Shown one piece after another: positions 35,100 through 43,418 of a stretch of DNA of 64,000 nucleotides. Position numbers and translations under genes: made by a program. The stretch covers positions 53,038 through 117,037 of the forward strand of contig BTUI01000011.1 of the NCBI GenBank assembly GCA_045863195.1. Direction: 5' to 3'. The first letter of the stretch is position 1, and each line of letters opens with the position of its first letter. The DNA is from W-Chloroflexi-9 sp045863195 (GTDB lineage Bacteria; Chloroflexota; Dehalococcoidia; UBA2979). The notes below the pieces were generated by a model. The model was not told the origin of the DNA and did no database searches. It worked only from the letters and a program-made list of their open reading frames with translations.

Positions 35100-36091
35100 C
35101 TTCGGCCTCCCACTGCGAGCGCGTCAGGGTTCACCAGGTGCTCCGGGCGCGCGCCCGACAGTCCTGCCAGCAGTCCGTCCACCGCCAGGTGCGCCATCCG
35201 CACCCGCGTCTCCTCCGTGGCGCTGCCGAGGTGCGGCGCGATGACCAGGTGGGGGGCGGAGAGCAGCGGGTCGTCCGTCGGCAGCGGCTCGGGCGTGGTC
35301 ACGTCCAGCGCGGCCCCCGCGATCACGCCGTCGCGGAGCGCCGCCGCCAGCGCTCGCTGATCCACCACGCCCCCTCGGGCCGTGTTCACGAAGATGGCGT
35401 GTCGCTGCATCCGCGCGAAGAAGGAGGCGTCACACATGCCGGCGGTCTCCGGCGTCAGGGGCGTGTGCATCGAGACGTAGTCGGACTGCGCCAGCAGGTC
35501 GTCCAGCGCCGCGTACTCGCCGGGGAAGTCCGGCTGCGGCCGGCGTCCGTGGTACAGCACGCGCATCTCGAACGCGCGGGCACGACGCGCGACCGCGGCG
35601 CCGATGCGGCCGGGCCCGACGATGCCGAGCGTGGTGCCAGTGACGCCGTGGCCCAGGAGCCACGTGGGGTTCCACGGCCCCCACCCGCCCTCGCGGACCG
35701 CGCGTTCACCCTCCGGCAGCCGGCGCGCGGCGGCCAGCAGGAGCGCCCACGTCATGTCCGCCGTCGCATCCGTCAGGACGCCCGGTGTGTTCGTCACCAG
35801 CACCCCGCGCTGCGTGCAGGCGGGGACATCGATGTTGTCGTAGCCCACGGCCATGTTCGCGACGACGCGCACGCGCGGGCAGGCGTCCAGCAGCGCGCCG
35901 TCCACGCGGTCGGTGAGCATCGTGAGCAGACCATCGGCGGTGGCGGCGCGGGCCGCGAGGTCGGCGGCGGGGGGCGGCGTTTCCGCCGTCCAGAGGTCGA
36001 CCACCGCCGCCTCGCGGATGCGCGCGATCGGGCTGCCCGCCGCCTCGCCGCCGGGCAGCGCCCGCGCGACGAAGGCGCGCGGCGTGCTCAC
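35096..36091 (-). CDS. D-2-hydroxyacid dehydrogenase (glyoxylate/hydroxypyruvate reductase type)
   Basis: A 331-aa NAD(P)-dependent reductase. The Rossmann motif is GIVGPGRIGAAVARRA; the catalytic residues are in NTARGGVVD, ALDVTTPEPL and APHLGSATEETR. The VGYDNIDV segment is typical of GyaR/GhrB proteins, which reduce glyoxylate or hydroxypyruvate. The start is a GTG that overlaps the stop of a 13-codon reading frame at 36088 (GTGA), which probably couples its translation. It overlaps the PRTase gene downstream by four bases. Confidence 0.9.
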   Translation of the reverse strand: MSTPRAFVARALPGGEAAGSPIARIREAAVVDLWTAETPPPAADLAARAATADGLLTMLTDRVDGALLDACPRVRVVANMAVGYDNIDVPACTQRGVLVTNTPGVLTDATADMTWALLLAAARRLPEGERAVREGGWGPWNPTWLLGHGVTGTTLGIVGPGRIGAAVARRARAFEMRVLYHGRRPQPDFPGEYAALDDLLAQSDYVSMHTPLTPETAGMCDASFFARMQRHAIFVNTARGGVVDQRALAAALRDGVIAGAALDVTTPEPLPTDDPLLSAPHLVIAPHLGSATEETRVRMAHLAVDGLLAGLSGARPEHLVNPDALAVGGRR

Positions 36092-36129
36092 GAGGCGGGT
36101 CCGGGGCGTGGACGGTGGCGAAGGTGCAT
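36088..36129 (-). CDS. Predicted 13-codon leaderless leader peptide
   Basis: ATG at 36129 opens a 13-residue frame, MHLRHRPRPGPAS, ending in TGA that overlaps the GTG start of the dehydrogenase. TACAAT lies seven bases before the ATG. The peptide is rich in Arg, Pro and His, so ribosome speed on it could affect translation of the next gene. It is short; its existence rests on the promoter and overlap. Confidence 0.45.
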   Translation of the reverse strand: MHLRHRPRPGPAS

Positions 36130-36136
36130 GGGGCCG

Positions 36137-36142
36137 ATTGTA
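36137..36142 (-). promoter_or_regulatory. Predicted leaderless -10 element (leader peptide/dehydrogenase)
   Basis: TACAAT on the minus strand, seven bases (CGGCCCC) before the ATG at 36129 and about 50 bases before the dehydrogenase GTG. Confidence 0.5.
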
Positions 36143-36167
36143 CCCGTCCCGCCCGGTGCGGTCGGGA

Positions 36168-36800
36168 TCACCAGGCGATCGTGCGGTCCGGCATCACCAG
36201 CGGCACCGGGATGCCGCTGCCCATCGTTTCGGTGCGGCCTTCCAGGTAGTACCAGCCGGTCAGGGAGCACGTGACGGCATCCAGTTCGTCGTGCGAGATG
36301 CGACGGCGAGGCAGCCCGCGCACGCCCGCGCGCTTGAGCCCGCGGCGGAGGCCGTCGACGCCGGCGCCCTTCCGCGGGATGCCGATGATGTCCTGCGTCA
36401 TGCCGGGGTAGACCTCCACGACCTCGAACCCCTCGGCGGTCAGGTGTTCGCGGAGGGCGATGCCGCGCAGCGTCATCTTCACCATCGAAGGGAGCAGCGC
36501 CGGGAACGGGCGGTAGCCCTCCGCGGCGGCGATGCGGTCGACCTGCCGCATGATGCCGAAGCGCGCGCACTCGCAGGTAGGGTCGGTGCAGTCGCGGCCC
36601 TCCGGCAGCGCCAGCGGCGCGTCGATCGCCACGAGGACGGGACGGTGCGCCTCCACCAGTGCGAGAATCTGCTCGTCAGTCCGCACGGTCGCCAGGCTGT
36701 GGCAGCGGTAGGTCGGGTCCATCAGCGCAACGCCGGTCGTGTAACGTGGCCCGCTGCGCAGGTCGATGCCGAGGACGAACGGTGGCGGTACACTCGACAT
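36168..36800 (-). CDS. DUF429 family protein
   Basis: A 210-aa protein of the DUF429 family, predicted to have an RNase H-like fold. The first acidic strand is FVLGIDLRSGP; later acidic residues are in VAIDAPLALP and SHDELDAVTC, which would form the metal site. CTDPTCECARFG adds three cysteines. The role is unproven; a nuclease acting on RNA or a regulatory role is suggested for the family. It shares a palindromic intergenic region with the rhodanese gene. Confidence 0.85.
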   Translation of the reverse strand: MSSVPPPFVLGIDLRSGPRYTTGVALMDPTYRCHSLATVRTDEQILALVEAHRPVLVAIDAPLALPEGRDCTDPTCECARFGIMRQVDRIAAAEGYRPFPALLPSMVKMTLRGIALREHLTAEGFEVVEVYPGMTQDIIGIPRKGAGVDGLRRGLKRAGVRGLPRRRISHDELDAVTCSLTGWYYLEGRTETMGSGIPVPLVMPDRTIAW

Positions 36801-36815
36801 ACCAGTAAATCCCGA

Positions 36816-36835
36816 GCAAAATACTCAAGTATTCG
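36816..36835. promoter_or_regulatory. Palindromic shared promoter region (DUF429 / rhodanese)
   Basis: AATACT-CA-AGTATT (36820-36833) is a perfect 6-base inverted repeat in an AT-rich island. On the minus strand TATTTT (36816-36821) can serve DUF429; on the plus strand TATTCG (36830-36835) can serve the rhodanese gene. A single regulator could act on both. Confidence 0.4.
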
Positions 36836-36869
36836 GACGGCATCGCGCCCGTCCGTGGTGGGAGGATAG

Positions 36870-37211
36870 ATGGCTGAGCAGCGCCCCGGCGAGCCGTTCA
36901 AGCGGATCGACGTGCACGAGGCGAAGGCGATGATCGACGCGGGCGGCGTGCAGGTGATCGACACCCGCGAGCCGCACGAGCACGCTGAGGGCCACGTCCC
37001 CGGTTCGCTTCGCATCCAGCACATGGCCGTGCTGGCTCAGGCGGACAAGCTGGCGAAGGATCGCCCGATCCTGTTCATCTGCAAGTCCGGCGGCCGTTCC
37101 GCCGTGGCAGCCGAGTTCGCCGCCGCGCTCGGCATGACGGACCTGTACAACGTGGACGGCGGGCATGACGCCTGGGCGGCCGCCGGCTATCCGATGGACA
37201 CCGGCGACTAG
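36870..37211 (+). CDS. Single-domain rhodanese-like protein
   Basis: A 113-aa sulfurtransferase-type domain. It has the substrate segment VIDTREPHEHAEGHVPGS and the active-site loop ICKSGGRSA with the catalytic cysteine near residue 71. Single-domain rhodaneses carry persulfide sulfur for detoxification or cofactor synthesis. GGGAGG precedes the ATG. A terminator hairpin follows 24 bases after the stop. Confidence 0.93.
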   Translation: MAEQRPGEPFKRIDVHEAKAMIDAGGVQVIDTREPHEHAEGHVPGSLRIQHMAVLAQADKLAKDRPILFICKSGGRSAVAAEFAAALGMTDLYNVDGGHDAWAAAGYPMDTGD

Positions 37212-37235
37212 GCTCGCCCGCGTCCCTGCAGACTG

Positions 37236-37257
37236 CGGCCCCGCTCCGGCGGGGCCG
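37236..37257 (+). terminator. Intrinsic terminator after rhodanese gene
   Basis: CGGCCCCGC / GCGGGGCCG, a perfect 9-base stem with a TCCG loop, followed by TTCTGTTT. Confidence 0.8.
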
Positions 37258-37354
37258 TTCTGTTTCCTCCGTCCCATCCGTCCCGGGACGTTGGCCCCTC
37301 CGGATCAGGATCACTCCCGCCCGATGATGCAGCCGCAGCCGAGGGAGGCATCAG

Positions 37355-37489
37355 ATGGCGATGGAAGCCGTGATTGCTGGGGTGGTCCTGGGGACGCTGG
37401 GGACGCTGTTCGCGCTCTTCCTCGGCATCTCGTCCGCGCGGATCGAGCACCAGCGTGAGCACGAGGCGGGCCACGGCGCGTCCCACTAG
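37355..37489 (+). CDS. Small single-pass membrane protein (44 aa)
   Basis: Starts at an ATG six to seven bases after GAGGGAGG, an excellent Shine-Dalgarno. Residues 5-26 form one hydrophobic segment; the tail is short and contains four histidines (EHQREHEAGHGASH). No family is recognised. The strong ribosome site and clean membrane profile support a real small gene. It converges on the histidine kinase gene. Confidence 0.55.
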   Translation: MAMEAVIAGVVLGTLGTLFALFLGISSARIEHQREHEAGHGASH

Positions 37490-37529
37490 TCCGCCAGCCG
37501 CGGCGCCCACCATCCCCCGGCCACGCCGG

Positions 37530-39587
37530 TCAGCTGGTCGGCACGTCCTGCCGCCGGCCCTCGAGCAGCGCGCTGATCGCGCCGAGCAGTTCGCGCGTGT
37601 CGAACGGCTTCTCCAGGTAGCGCACGCGGTCGCGCAAGATCAGCGCGCTGTTCCGGTCGCCCTCGATGTCGCCGCTCACGATCAGCATCCGCTCCGCCAG
37701 GTGCGGCCAGCGCTGCTTGATCACCTCGTAGAGCGCGGCGCCACCCATCTCCGGCATGCGCATGTCCGCGATCACCAGGTCGAACTCGTCGACCTCCAGC
37801 CGCCGTACCGCCTCGGTGCCGTTCGCGGCCACGGCCACGTCGTAGCCGGCCGAGACCAGCACCTCCTGCGTCAGCGCACGGATCGGCGCTTCGTCATCCA
37901 CCACCAGGATGCGGGTGCCCGGCACCGTGGGCGTGATGGGGGCTGGCTCCGAGGTTTGCCGCGCCACCGGTAGTTCCATGACGACCTGGGTCCCTCCGCC
38001 GGGGGCCGCTTCGACCCACGTCCGGCCTCCGTGCCGGGTGACGACGCCGTACACGATAGCGAGCCCCATGCCCTGCCCGGAACCCACCTCGCGGGTGGTG
38101 TAGAACGGCTCGAAGACGCGACCGCGCACCTCTTCCGGGATGCCCGGGCCGTTGTCGGTGACGGTCACGTACACGCGGTCTTCCGTCGCGGAGGTCGTGA
38201 TCGTGACCTCCCCGCCGCGGGGCTGCAGCGCCTGCTGCGCGTTGCTGAGCAGGTGCAGGAAGACGTCCTCGAACTGGGCCTCGTCGCCGATCACGTCCGG
38301 CACGTGGCCGAAGCGAGGCACCACGCGGATGTCGTCCATCTCCAGCGCATAGCGTCGGATGTCCACCACGCGCCGGATCACCCGCTCCAGGTCCAGCGGT
38401 TGCCGTTCCGCCGGCCGCTGGCGCGCGAAGGAGAGCAGGTTGCGCACGATCCGGGACGCTCGCTCCGCCTCCGATTCGATCGTGGCGATCGCCTCGTCCC
38501 GTTCCATCCCGTCCAGCGACGACAGGATCTGCGAGTAGCCCAGGATCGAGGTGAGCGGGTTGTTGAGTTCATGCGCCACCCCCGCCACGAGGTCGGAGAG
38601 CACGGCGAGCCGCGGCGCATGGTCGGTGGGGGGCGTCGGCGGCGAGACCGCGACAACGGGCGGCGGGGTGGCCGGAGGCTCCGCGAGGGGCGTCGAAGCC
38701 AGCGTGCCGTGCGGGGCGATGGGTGCTGCCGGCGCGGGCGTGGCCGGGACGGGCGTCCCGAGGCGTGCCCCGAGCGGCCGCAGGATCGCCTCGGCGTGGA
38801 CTCCGTGCACGGGGGCGAAGCCGCCCGGCGTGCGCGTGAACAGCGCAGCCGCGCCCACCACGCGCTCACGCGCGTAGAGCGGCACCAGCATCTTCGCCCG
38901 CATCCCGAAGGCGACGAGCCGGTCGAGGGGCGACCGGCCGCCGGCGGAGGCGTCGTTCGTGAGCGACGGCTCCCCGTCCACGCGCAGCCGCGCCTCCTCC
39001 GGGCTGAGCGGCGACCAGACCGTCCCGGCGGCGACGCCGGCCATCGGTGACGGGTAGACGGCGACCGTCTCCGCGCCGGGCACGCCGTCCGAGGTGAACC
39101 GAATGGCAGCGGCCCAATCGAACGCCACGGCGGCGCGCAGCGCCTGTAGCACGGCGCGTGCCACGTCGGCCTCGCCCGCCACCTCCCGCAACGCCTCGTG
39201 CGCATCGATCTGCGCCTGCAGGTGCGCGGCGGGGTCGGGCGTGGCGGGCTCGCGGTAGGCAGGCGCTTGCAGGCGGATGAAGGCGAAGGGAGCGCCGTTG
39301 CCACGGCTGCCGGATGCGTCCACCTCCACCGGCGTCGGGGTGAAGGTGAACCGGAGGCGCGCACGCCACTCGACGCCGCGGCCGAGGGCGTCTCGGGCGG
39401 CTTCCAGCGCGGCGGCATCGCTCCCCGCGACGAGCGAGGCGAGCGAGCGCCCGGTCAGGGCGTCCGGGCGGGAAGCACCGATGAGCAGGCACGCCGCACC
39501 GTCCGCGGCGACGACCTGCAGGTCATCGTCGACGACAAGCCAGCCTGCCTCCCCGGTGGCCCCTCGCCCCTGGGGGTGGTCGGTCAT
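37530..39587 (-). CDS. Hybrid histidine kinase (PAS-GAF-HisKA-HATPase-REC)
   Basis: A 685-aa sensor. Residues 10-100 resemble a PAS domain, 130-275 a GAF domain, then a Pro-rich linker. The HisKA H-box is GVAHELNNPLTSILGYSQ with H339. The ATPase shows NAQQAL, DNGPGIPEE and GSGQGMGLAIVYG. A C-terminal receiver has the phospho-acceptor D608 in VIADMRMP and the lysine in EKPFD. No membrane segment is visible, so it senses a cytoplasmic signal. ATG 39587 was chosen because the upstream open frame is low-complexity; a 12-base inverted repeat lies 73 bases upstream. No partner regulator is adjacent. Confidence 0.92.
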   Translation of the reverse strand: MTDHPQGRGATGEAGWLVVDDDLQVVAADGAACLLIGASRPDALTGRSLASLVAGSDAAALEAARDALGRGVEWRARLRFTFTPTPVEVDASGSRGNGAPFAFIRLQAPAYREPATPDPAAHLQAQIDAHEALREVAGEADVARAVLQALRAAVAFDWAAAIRFTSDGVPGAETVAVYPSPMAGVAAGTVWSPLSPEEARLRVDGEPSLTNDASAGGRSPLDRLVAFGMRAKMLVPLYARERVVGAAALFTRTPGGFAPVHGVHAEAILRPLGARLGTPVPATPAPAAPIAPHGTLASTPLAEPPATPPPVVAVSPPTPPTDHAPRLAVLSDLVAGVAHELNNPLTSILGYSQILSSLDGMERDEAIATIESEAERASRIVRNLLSFARQRPAERQPLDLERVIRRVVDIRRYALEMDDIRVVPRFGHVPDVIGDEAQFEDVFLHLLSNAQQALQPRGGEVTITTSATEDRVYVTVTDNGPGIPEEVRGRVFEPFYTTREVGSGQGMGLAIVYGVVTRHGGRTWVEAAPGGGTQVVMELPVARQTSEPAPITPTVPGTRILVVDDEAPIRALTQEVLVSAGYDVAVAANGTEAVRRLEVDEFDLVIADMRMPEMGGAALYEVIKQRWPHLAERMLIVSGDIEGDRNSALILRDRVRYLEKPFDTRELLGAISALLEGRRQDVPTS

Positions 39588-39659
39588 GATGTCGGCCGCG
39601 CGAGATCGACCGCCTGGGGTGCGGTCTCCGCCTGATCGCGCTGGCCGCGCTCCGTTCCT

Positions 39660-39692
39660 CTCGCCTCGATCATCGGAAGCGATCGAGGCGAG
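39660..39692. promoter_or_regulatory. Inverted repeat upstream of histidine kinase
   Basis: CTCGCCTCGATC, nine bases, GATCGAGGCGAG: a perfect 12-base inverted repeat, 73 bases before the kinase ATG and 95 bases after the Lon-N protein stop. There is no T-run. It could be an operator or a terminator of the upstream gene. Confidence 0.45.
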
Positions 39693-39786
39693 CCGTACCC
39701 TGACACACGCCCCGGGGTGCCGCAATCCTGCGATGCGCCCTCAGCAGTTTCGGGCTATCCACAGGCCGTAGGACGGGCTTCGGACG

Positions 39787-40443
39787 TCAGTTCCGGCGGT
39801 CCGGGTTCGCCCACCGCTGCGCGACAACGGCGGCGGCCTGCTGGTGCGTCGCCGCCACCATGGAGCCCAGCAGGTCGGAGGCGCGCTCCAGCCGCTTCCG
39901 GACGTCCAGCGTCTCCAGCAGCCGCTGGAGCTCGCGCGGCTGCACGAGGCCCTGCGCGGCCCCGCCGATGGCGTCCGCCAGTGCGCCGGGCGCTTCCGGG
40001 GTGTCGATGCGGCGGTGGTACTCGTTCGCGATCGTGTGGCGGAGGCGCAACAGCCGCTCGAAGCGGGCGCGGGTGTCCGCCAGCAGCATCTCGGTGACCT
40101 CGCCGGCCTCGTCCACCGGGTACTCCACGTCCGCGCTGAGGTAGGGGCGGTCGTGGTGCAGCGTGGTGATCCGGAAGCGCCGCACGCCGCGGAGGGTGAG
40201 CGAGAGCCGTCCGCCCGAGGCCGGCTGCACGGTGACGATGCGGGCGGTGGTGCCGGTGTGGAACGGCGTCGCCTCGCCCCCGACCTCCGCCCCCTCGCGG
40301 ATCAGGGCGATGCCGAACGGCTCGTTGTGCTCGACACACTCGGCGACGAGGGTGCGGTAGCGCTCCTCGAACACCGTCAGCGTCAGCGGCATGCCGGGGA
40401 ACAGCACCGTGGACTGCAGCGGGAACAGCCGCAGGAAGGTCAC
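39787..40443 (-). CDS. Lon N-terminal (substrate-binding) domain protein
   Basis: A 218-aa stand-alone protein with the Lon-protease N-terminal domain and no ATPase or protease part. The start LRLFPLQSTVLFPGMPLTL and the FEERYRTLVAEC motif are characteristic. Such proteins are thought to bind peptide or protein partners, but no function is firm. The GTG start overlaps the previous gene's stop (GTGA, 40440-40443). The long upstream open frame was rejected because it is antisense-like low complexity. Confidence 0.88.
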   Translation of the reverse strand: MTFLRLFPLQSTVLFPGMPLTLTVFEERYRTLVAECVEHNEPFGIALIREGAEVGGEATPFHTGTTARIVTVQPASGGRLSLTLRGVRRFRITTLHHDRPYLSADVEYPVDEAGEVTEMLLADTRARFERLLRLRHTIANEYHRRIDTPEAPGALADAIGGAAQGLVQPRELQRLLETLDVRKRLERASDLLGSMVAATHQQAAAVVAQRWANPDRRN

Positions 40444-40817
40444 GAGGTCGCCACTCGCCAGGCGATGACCGCGGCCGCCGCCAGCAGCGCCCACAGCGCA
40501 CCTCGGAGCGCGCCACCGGTCGAGGCGGGCGCGGCCCGGCGGTCGCCTTCGACCGCGCCGTTCCACCCGGCGTCGATCAGGACGGCGGCGGCGCGGTCGC
40601 GGTCCACGAGCGGGACGCTGATCGGGTAGACGAATGCGAGCGGCGGCGCGCCGATCCCGACGAGCGGCGAGCGGCCGGGGAGTGCGAGCGCCGCGTCGTC
40701 GAGTTCCACGACCGCCTCGATCCCGGCGGCCTCGAGCGCGTCACGCCAGCCTTCGGCGAGGGCGGCGTCACGCACCACGGTCAGTCGCACAAGGGCAGCG
40801 TCGTCTGTTCCCTGCAT
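40440..40817 (-). CDS. DUF2007-like protein with C-terminal membrane segment
   Basis: A 125-aa protein. Residues 10-85 resemble the DUF2007 (putative signal-transducing) fold, with paired hydrophobic strands such as VRLTVVRDAALAEGWRDAL and VPLVDRDRAAAVLIDAG (in part). Residues 105-123 form one membrane segment, so the domain faces the cytoplasm. The gene is translationally coupled to the Lon-N gene. TACCAT ends six bases before the ATG. Confidence 0.65.
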   Translation of the reverse strand: MQGTDDAALVRLTVVRDAALAEGWRDALEAAGIEAVVELDDAALALPGRSPLVGIGAPPLAFVYPISVPLVDRDRAAAVLIDAGWNGAVEGDRRAAPASTGGALRGALWALLAAAAVIAWRVATS

Positions 40818-40823
40818 ACAGGG

Positions 40824-40829
40824 ATGGTA
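40824..40829 (-). promoter_or_regulatory. Predicted leaderless -10 element (DUF2007-like gene)
   Basis: TACCAT on the minus strand with six bases (CCCTGT) to the ATG and no Shine-Dalgarno. Confidence 0.45.
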
Positions 40830-40854
40830 CAGGCTGTGTGCGGGGGCCGTTCCG

Positions 40855-43395
40855 CTACGCCGGCTGGAGCGCCCGCATCCGCACGGAGGCGAGGCCAGCG
40901 GCCTGCCCCTGCAGCGACCACAGCGCCATTACCGCGCCGCCGTCGTAGTAGTGCGGGACGTAGACCGTGCCCGGCGCCACGCCGTCATCGATGCGGGCGG
41001 CGATGCGCACGGTCGCGCCGTTGCCCGCGAGTTCGATGGTGTCGCCGGCGCGGATGCCCGCCGCCTCGGCGTCGCGCGGGTTCACCCACGCCGACTCCTC
41101 GCGGTGCAGCTTGTCCGCCTCCTCGGAGCGCATCGACGCGCCCTCCCAGGAGGTGAAGAGCGAGCGGCCGGTAATCACCGCGGAGCCATCGACGCGCGCC
41201 GGGGCGGCGGCGACGGACTGCGTGCGGGCCGACAGGCCGTCCTCGGTGACCACGCGGGTGTTGCCGGGGGCGGCGGCGATCGCCTCGTACGTCGGGTAGC
41301 CGGCGACCTGCGCCGCGATGTCGCGCGCCACGTCCGCCGCGCCGCCGTAGCCGAGCGCCGCGCCGAGGCCGTTCGCGATGGCGATGAGCGTGCCCAGGCC
41401 GTCCGGCGTGACCGCCTTCGGCTGGACCGCCGGGCGGTGCCGCTGCACGCGGCGGTCGGCGGAGGTCGTGGTGCCGTCCTTCGCGAAGAACGCGCTCTCC
41501 GGCATCACCACCGAGGCGTGCTCGGCGGCCGTCGAGCGGACCGAGTCGATGACCACGAGCGCGTCGAGGTTCTCGAGCGCGGCCTCGATCGCCGGGGTTC
41601 CCGGCGCGCTGAGCAGCGGGTTGTCGGCGTGCAGGATGACCGCCTTGATCTCGCCGGCCTGCGCGGCCGCGACGATCTCCGCGAACGACTTGCCGCCGAC
41701 GCCAGGCGTGATGCCCATGTCGGTGACGCCGTGCGCGTTGCCCTCGGCGGGCAGGTAGTGCAGGTGGTGCGCGGCGCGGTCGCCACGGAGCGCGACCGCG
41801 AGGTTCGCGGCGGCCTTCACCGTCTCGCCGGCGAGTGCGCCGTCGTGCGCGTTCGGGGCGACGATGACGGAGGCCAGCGAGTCGGCGGCGGCCTTCGCGC
41901 GGGCGACCGCGTCCAGCGCGGCTTCCCACTGCGCGGCGTCGATGCCGGCCGGGACGGTACCGCCCTCGGCGAGCGCCTGCACCACCGCGGCCTCCTGGCC
42001 AGGGTAGACGCGCAGGACGGCGTGGGCGCGGCGGTCGAGCTCGCTCCACTGGGGCGAGACGAGGACGAGGCGAGCCTTGCCCTTCACGACGGCGTCCTTG
42101 ATGCGGAGCGAGATGACCTGGTGAGACTCCTCGAGGTCACGCGCGACCGCCACGATCGTGGCGCTGCGCTCGATGTCCACGAGGCTCGCTGGGATGCGGT
42201 CGGTGCCGAAGGCGCCGCGGATCGCCTCGATGGCCGCGCGGTGCGTGGCGCCGGTGGCGAAGTCCACGTGCGGCGTGCCGATGGCGCGCGCGATGCGGGC
42301 AAGGACGTACGCCTCTTCGTTCGTCGCGAGCGGCGAGCCGAGGACGGCGACCGCGCCGGCGCCGCCGGCGGCCTTCGCCGCCTGCACCTCCGCCACCGCG
42401 CGCTGCACTGCGTCCTCCAGGGAGGCGGGCAGCAGGCGGTCGCCGGAGCGGGCGAGGGCGCGCGAGAGGCGCTGCTTCGCGGGGATGGCGTCGTAGTGGA
42501 AGCGGCCGCGGACGCAGATCTGGTCGCGCGAGACGGGGTTCAGGCGGTCGGGGCGCACGATCACGGGGCCGAAGTCGTCCGCGACGCCGTACGAGATCGT
42601 GCAGCCCACCGAGCAGCCGTTGCAGGTGGAGTTGGTCCAGTCATCCGCGCGGCCGAGCCACTTGTTCGGCTTCTCCATCAGCGTGGCCGTGGGGCACACG
42701 TCGATGCAGGCGCCACAGAAGTCGCAGTCGGACTCGTGGATCTGGCCGCCGGTGCCGAAGGCGATCTGTGTGGTGTGGCCCTTGCCGGAGAGCGTCACCG
42801 CACCGGTGTGGCGCAGGTCGGCGCAGGCGCGGACGCAGCGCGTGCAGATGATGCACATCTGCGGGTCGAACTCCAGGTACGGGTTGCCGCGGTCTGGCTC
42901 CGGGGGCGGCGTCTCGTAGTAGGAGCGGGTCTCGCCGACCCACGGCTCCTCGAAGTCGCCCTGGTCCACGATCTCGCAGGAGGTCTGCAGTTCGCAGCGG
43001 TAGTTCTTGGAGCAGGTGAGGCAGCGGTGCGTCACCACGTCGTCGCGCAGGCAGATGTCGCCCGGCATGCAGTGGACGCGGCGGTGGCAGGTGAGGCAGC
43101 GGTCCGGGTGGTTCGCCAGGATCATGGACATGACGGACTGGCGGGTGCGCTTGGTGTCCGGCGTGTCCGTGCGGACGACCATGCCCTCCGCGACCTGTGC
43201 CACGCACGCGAGCTGGAGGTTGGTCGGGCGGCCGCCCTCGATCTCCACGATGCAGGTACGGCAGCCCGCGTACGGCTCCAGGCCGTCGATGTAGCAGAGG
43301 TTCGTGATCGAGACGCCCTGCTCTTTGATCACCTCGACCAGGCGACGTCCGGCCTGCGCCTCGATGTTTCGCCCGTTCAGGTTGATCTGCGCCAC
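40855..43395 (-). CDS. nuoG: NuoG-like NADH-quinone oxidoreductase subunit (Fe-S/molybdopterin-fold)
   Basis: An 846-aa complex I-type subunit. In order: a [2Fe-2S] ferredoxin domain (CYIDGLEPYAGCRTC and a later C), a His/Cys region with two CLTC groups in tandem, two [4Fe-4S] motifs (CIICTRCVRAC and CDFCGACIDVCP), a further CNGCSVGC...C site and a molybdopterin-oxidoreductase-like C-terminal half. The position of the catalytic Cys/Sec of formate dehydrogenases is not conserved (FATGATH instead), so I call it NuoG-like. The GTG start fits the ferredoxin domain; an ATG at 43428 sits in a hairpin. nuoI is 80 bases upstream. Other Nuo subunits are not in the window. Confidence 0.85.
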   Translation of the reverse strand: MAQINLNGRNIEAQAGRRLVEVIKEQGVSITNLCYIDGLEPYAGCRTCIVEIEGGRPTNLQLACVAQVAEGMVVRTDTPDTKRTRQSVMSMILANHPDRCLTCHRRVHCMPGDICLRDDVVTHRCLTCSKNYRCELQTSCEIVDQGDFEEPWVGETRSYYETPPPEPDRGNPYLEFDPQMCIICTRCVRACADLRHTGAVTLSGKGHTTQIAFGTGGQIHESDCDFCGACIDVCPTATLMEKPNKWLGRADDWTNSTCNGCSVGCTISYGVADDFGPVIVRPDRLNPVSRDQICVRGRFHYDAIPAKQRLSRALARSGDRLLPASLEDAVQRAVAEVQAAKAAGGAGAVAVLGSPLATNEEAYVLARIARAIGTPHVDFATGATHRAAIEAIRGAFGTDRIPASLVDIERSATIVAVARDLEESHQVISLRIKDAVVKGKARLVLVSPQWSELDRRAHAVLRVYPGQEAAVVQALAEGGTVPAGIDAAQWEAALDAVARAKAAADSLASVIVAPNAHDGALAGETVKAAANLAVALRGDRAAHHLHYLPAEGNAHGVTDMGITPGVGGKSFAEIVAAAQAGEIKAVILHADNPLLSAPGTPAIEAALENLDALVVIDSVRSTAAEHASVVMPESAFFAKDGTTTSADRRVQRHRPAVQPKAVTPDGLGTLIAIANGLGAALGYGGAADVARDIAAQVAGYPTYEAIAAAPGNTRVVTEDGLSARTQSVAAAPARVDGSAVITGRSLFTSWEGASMRSEEADKLHREESAWVNPRDAEAAGIRAGDTIELAGNGATVRIAARIDDGVAPGTVYVPHYYDGGAVMALWSLQGQAAGLASVRMRALQPA

Positions 43396-43418
43396 GGCTC
43401 CCCAGCCTTCATCGGTGG

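Noticed and set aside
40855..43395. Formate dehydrogenase alpha subunit
   Set aside because: The catalytic Cys/Sec and its neighbouring His are not conserved where expected, and nuoI is the adjacent gene.
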